A stretch of 64,000 nucleotides of DNA, from contig NZ_BCWP01000006.1 in assembly GCF_001592265.1 (NCBI RefSeq), positions 61,299-125,298 of the forward strand, in the 5' to 3' direction. How positions within the stretch are numbered: position 1 is the stretch's first letter; each line of letters starts with the position of its first letter. Source of the DNA: Curvibacter delicatus NBRC 14919. Its GTDB lineage: Bacteria; Pseudomonadota; Gammaproteobacteria; Burkholderiales; Burkholderiaceae_C. The notes below the pieces were generated by a model. It saw only the letters and a program-made list of their open reading frames with translations, was not told where the DNA came from and did no database searches. Below, piece by piece: positions 62,332-64,000 of the stretch. The position numbers and the translations under genes were made by a program.

Positions 62332-62634
62332 CGGCGCCTAAGCGATAAATCAATGAGATTCCAAGGTGTCGCTGGAACCATAAATGTGCCGCGCTAAGAA
62401 GAATATCTGTGCCGCAAAGAGAATATTTGGTACTTAGAAGCCAGCCCAGCGCTACTTTTAGTAGTTTAAAAAATATGTTGAAACTTCAAAAAACTCAACA
62501 TCTAAGGCAAAAACCTTAATCAACCTTAGAAACGGACCAGAGAAGTCAAGTCTGTTTTTCATTTCAACCCGCTGGGGACCCTTGTCCCCTCGGGGCAACG
62601 TCGTCTCCAGTTACTTCTGATTCACGGAGATGAC
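62332..62634. other. AT-richer gene-free stretch after murI
   Basis: About 300 bp with no supported gene. It contains two tandem, imperfect direct repeats starting TGTGCCGC and ending GAATAT(C/T)TG (62385-62409 and 62408-62429), an inverted repeat TTCCA/TGGAA (62360-62378), and a hairpin GGGGAC-CCTT-GTCCCC (62574-62589) about 45 bp before the next gene. Base composition drops compared with murI. It probably marks the junction with an accessory segment. Confidence 0.5.
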
Positions 62635-63048
62635 ATGCAAATTGAAATAGATGGAACCACAAGACAGTTGCTCTTGAACTTGCTGGCAGTTCGAATTGCC
62701 AAACAACGCGACGGAACTGAAGAAAAGGTTCGCAATTGCTTTGGTAAAGACACGGCCGAAGACCTTTTTCAACGCTTGCAGCCTGATGGTGATCCATCTG
62801 GGGCGGATGTTGGTGATTTCGTTGAACTAAAGGCCAACGGCCAGCAGCTCGAATTGATACTGCCAATTGATGGTGGACTTTTGGACATGGTGCCTGTATT
62901 ACCACCGAACGGGACACCAAGCAATGATGATTACGAAGGATCTTGGCCACGATTCGCCAATGAACTTCGTTGGCCAAAGCCGATTACGGTAGAGGCTGCA
63001 ATCGCAGCACCCTTCTGGCGCGTCAATCCCGCCAATGAGTGCCCTTAA
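62635..63048 (+). CDS. Unknown protein (137 aa)
   Basis: The ATG at 62635 has GGAG 7 bp upstream. The sequence (MQIEIDGTTRQLLLNLLAVRIAK at the start) is soluble and acidic, with VGDFVELKANGQQLELILPIDGG in the middle and a Pro/Trp-rich end (ELRWPKPITVEAAIAAPFWR). No signal peptide, membrane helix or motif known to me. Codon use is less GC-biased than in the chromosomal genes to the left. A hairpin with T-runs follows. Function not recognised. Confidence 0.6.
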   Translation: MQIEIDGTTRQLLLNLLAVRIAKQRDGTEEKVRNCFGKDTAEDLFQRLQPDGDPSGADVGDFVELKANGQQLELILPIDGGLLDMVPVLPPNGTPSNDDYEGSWPRFANELRWPKPITVEAAIAAPFWRVNPANECP

Positions 63049-63125
63049 CTACGTTCGTAGGTTCTCAGAACTCCTTCTTGATTTCGATCAAAGAGGAGTT
63101 TTTGACCGCGACAATTAACAATAAC

Positions 63126-63169
63126 AACACACCCTCGTGCACCGTAAAGGTCACGGGGGTTTTGTGTTT
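63126..63169. terminator. Terminator-like hairpin between convergent genes
   Basis: CCCTCGTG (63132-63139) pairs with CACGGGGG (63152-63159) with one wobble, flanked by ACACA and TTTTGTGTTT, 78 bp after the unknown gene. Confidence 0.5.
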
Positions 63170-63187
63170 CTGGAGAGGGACTTACTA

Positions 63188-64000
63188 TTAAACTGGCGAT
63201 GTCTGAGACAAGGTCGTTTTATCGCTATTCGACTGGGTCCATGCCGCATAACTCCGAAGCGCGGTAGAAGCAGACGGTGGGGTAGCGTTCGGCCCCATAC
63301 CAATCAACCATCGCGAGCGAACATCAAACACGCATGAGGAGCAGAATTTAAGCCGTTCTTCTTCTGTTACAAGATCGGACAATAGCGCGCCCATCCGGAT
63401 TGACACCTTTTCTGACGCAGATAGGCAGAGCCAGCGATGCGCTCTGTCCTTAGTTAAAGCTGACTCCAATTGATCTCGCTGCGTCCGCAATGGATCACGA
63501 ATAGGCAAAAGTCGTTCCGGATCCATCGCGGCAGGAAATTGCAGATCTAAACTCGCTTTCAGTGCGACCTTTTCCCGCAGGGCATAAGCCTCTTCGGCGG
63601 TGTGCTCGCCATGCACCAGCGCTTCTACGGCGTCAACTGGAACGTTTACAGAAACCCCAAATAGTTGGTTGGATCGAGATACCAAGTCAGAAAGATCAAT
63701 CGACTTTTCCAGATATGCTGCTGTTAGATCGCGCCACATGGCAGTCGTGATGCCATCGATTTTGCCCAAACTGGAATTCCGCAAAACCTCCATTTGAGAC
63801 TTTCCGGAAGGCGTCAACTGGAATTGGTCACCGTCCAATGTGACCCAACCAGCAGTAACAAGCTCATCTAGTATCTCTGCGATCCGCCCGGTGGACGCAA
63901 CTTCCAACTTATCAATCCACGCAATCAATGCAGCGGCATCCGTATTGCACCCGGGAGCCGACACATAAGATGGAGTTGGGCTTCCCCCGATTCCCCGGAC
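63188..64000 (-). CDS. C-terminal part of a protein, possibly type IA topoisomerase-like
   Basis: The frame is open to the right edge, so at least 270 residues of the C-terminal side are seen and the start is outside. The first ~90 residues (YVSAPGCNTDAAALIAWIDK, ASTGRIAEILDELVTAGWVT, FQLTPSGKS, ITTAMWRDL) follow the order found at the end of type IA topoisomerase cores: a RPSTYA-like helix, a 'G-[WYF]-V' wing, L-x-PT-x-G and T-x-x-M/W. The rest is unfamiliar, with one CxxC (KFCSSCVFD). Composition is AT-richer than the window average. A GTG at 63964 could be a start, but would cut the conserved block. Confidence 0.5.
   Translation of the reverse strand, partial: VRGIGGSPTPSYVSAPGCNTDAAALIAWIDKLEVASTGRIAEILDELVTAGWVTLDGDQFQLTPSGKSQMEVLRNSSLGKIDGITTAMWRDLTAAYLEKSIDLSDLVSRSNQLFGVSVNVPVDAVEALVHGEHTAEEAYALREKVALKASLDLQFPAAMDPERLLPIRDPLRTQRDQLESALTKDRAHRWLCLSASEKVSIRMGALLSDLVTEEERLKFCSSCVFDVRSRWLIGMGPNATPPSASTALRSYAAWTQSNSDKTTLSQTSPV

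Overview
The window is a chromosomal segment of a betaproteobacterium, most probably a Comamonadaceae member of the Rhodoferax/Polaromonas/Acidovorax type. The support is GC-rich coding sequence, a full isc operon headed by iscR, a cbb3 oxidase cluster next to fnr, intracellular PHB depolymerase, a Bug-type solute receptor, a small Trp-rich protein of the TIGR04438 type, and a dispersed short palindromic repeat (GCTAT...ATAGC followed by a CTGGCGC-like tail) that I associate with this family. Genus is inference.

Layout. 1-2.4 kb: 5' end of rpiA, pyrD, an FAD oxidoreductase. 2.4-9 kb (minus): tRNA-Val(CAC), dnaQ and the isc operon iscR-iscS-iscU-iscA-hscB-hscA-fdx, with a good IscR type-1 operator over the iscR -10 box. 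9-14.3 kb: uvrB, an aromatic/aspartate aminotransferase, and a first ccoG paralogue behind an NsrR-like operator. 14.3-15.8 kb: a less GC-rich patch with a TM2 protein and a CsgG-like exported protein. 15.9-23.6 kb: two small hypotheticals, rhlE, a TauE/SafE permease, a DOPA-dioxygenase-like enzyme, phaZ, an orphan rsxB-like ferredoxin and a chemoreceptor with a C-terminal sensor-like domain. 23.6-32 kb: a propionyl-CoA to succinyl-CoA operon (mutase, meaB, pccB, a helix-hairpin-helix protein, pccA, a VOC protein) divergent from a GntR/FCD regulator. 32-37 kb: acyl-CoA ligase, dusA, a GAF-GGDEF cyclase, a TauE/DsbD-like protein. 37-47.6 kb: the anaerobic/microaerobic block hemN, fnr, ccoNOQP, ccoGH, ccoI, ccoS and uspA, with three FNR boxes. 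47.7-53.3 kb: a malonate operon (GntR, malonyl-CoA decarboxylase, Bug receptor, enoyl-CoA hydratase-like protein, malonyl-CoA synthetase). 53.4-62.3 kb: lgt, ilvD, small Trp-rich protein, cytochrome c, acs, yqhA, class I fumarase, murI. 62.3-64 kb: an AT-richer stretch with an unknown protein and the C-terminal part of a protein that resembles the end of a type IA topoisomerase core, probably the edge of an accessory island.

How the parts work together. Much of the window is about iron-sulfur and heme enzymes and their oxygen-dependent control. IscR and the isc operon make clusters for FNR, HemN, the CcoG proteins, IlvD and fumarase. FNR probably drives the cbb3 oxidase, its copper pump CcoI, HemN and a universal stress protein when oxygen is low. 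The carbon side is organised around CoA thioesters: propionate, malonate, acetate (acs) and stored PHB (phaZ), with two FCD-type GntR regulators sitting next to palindromes that look like their own operators.
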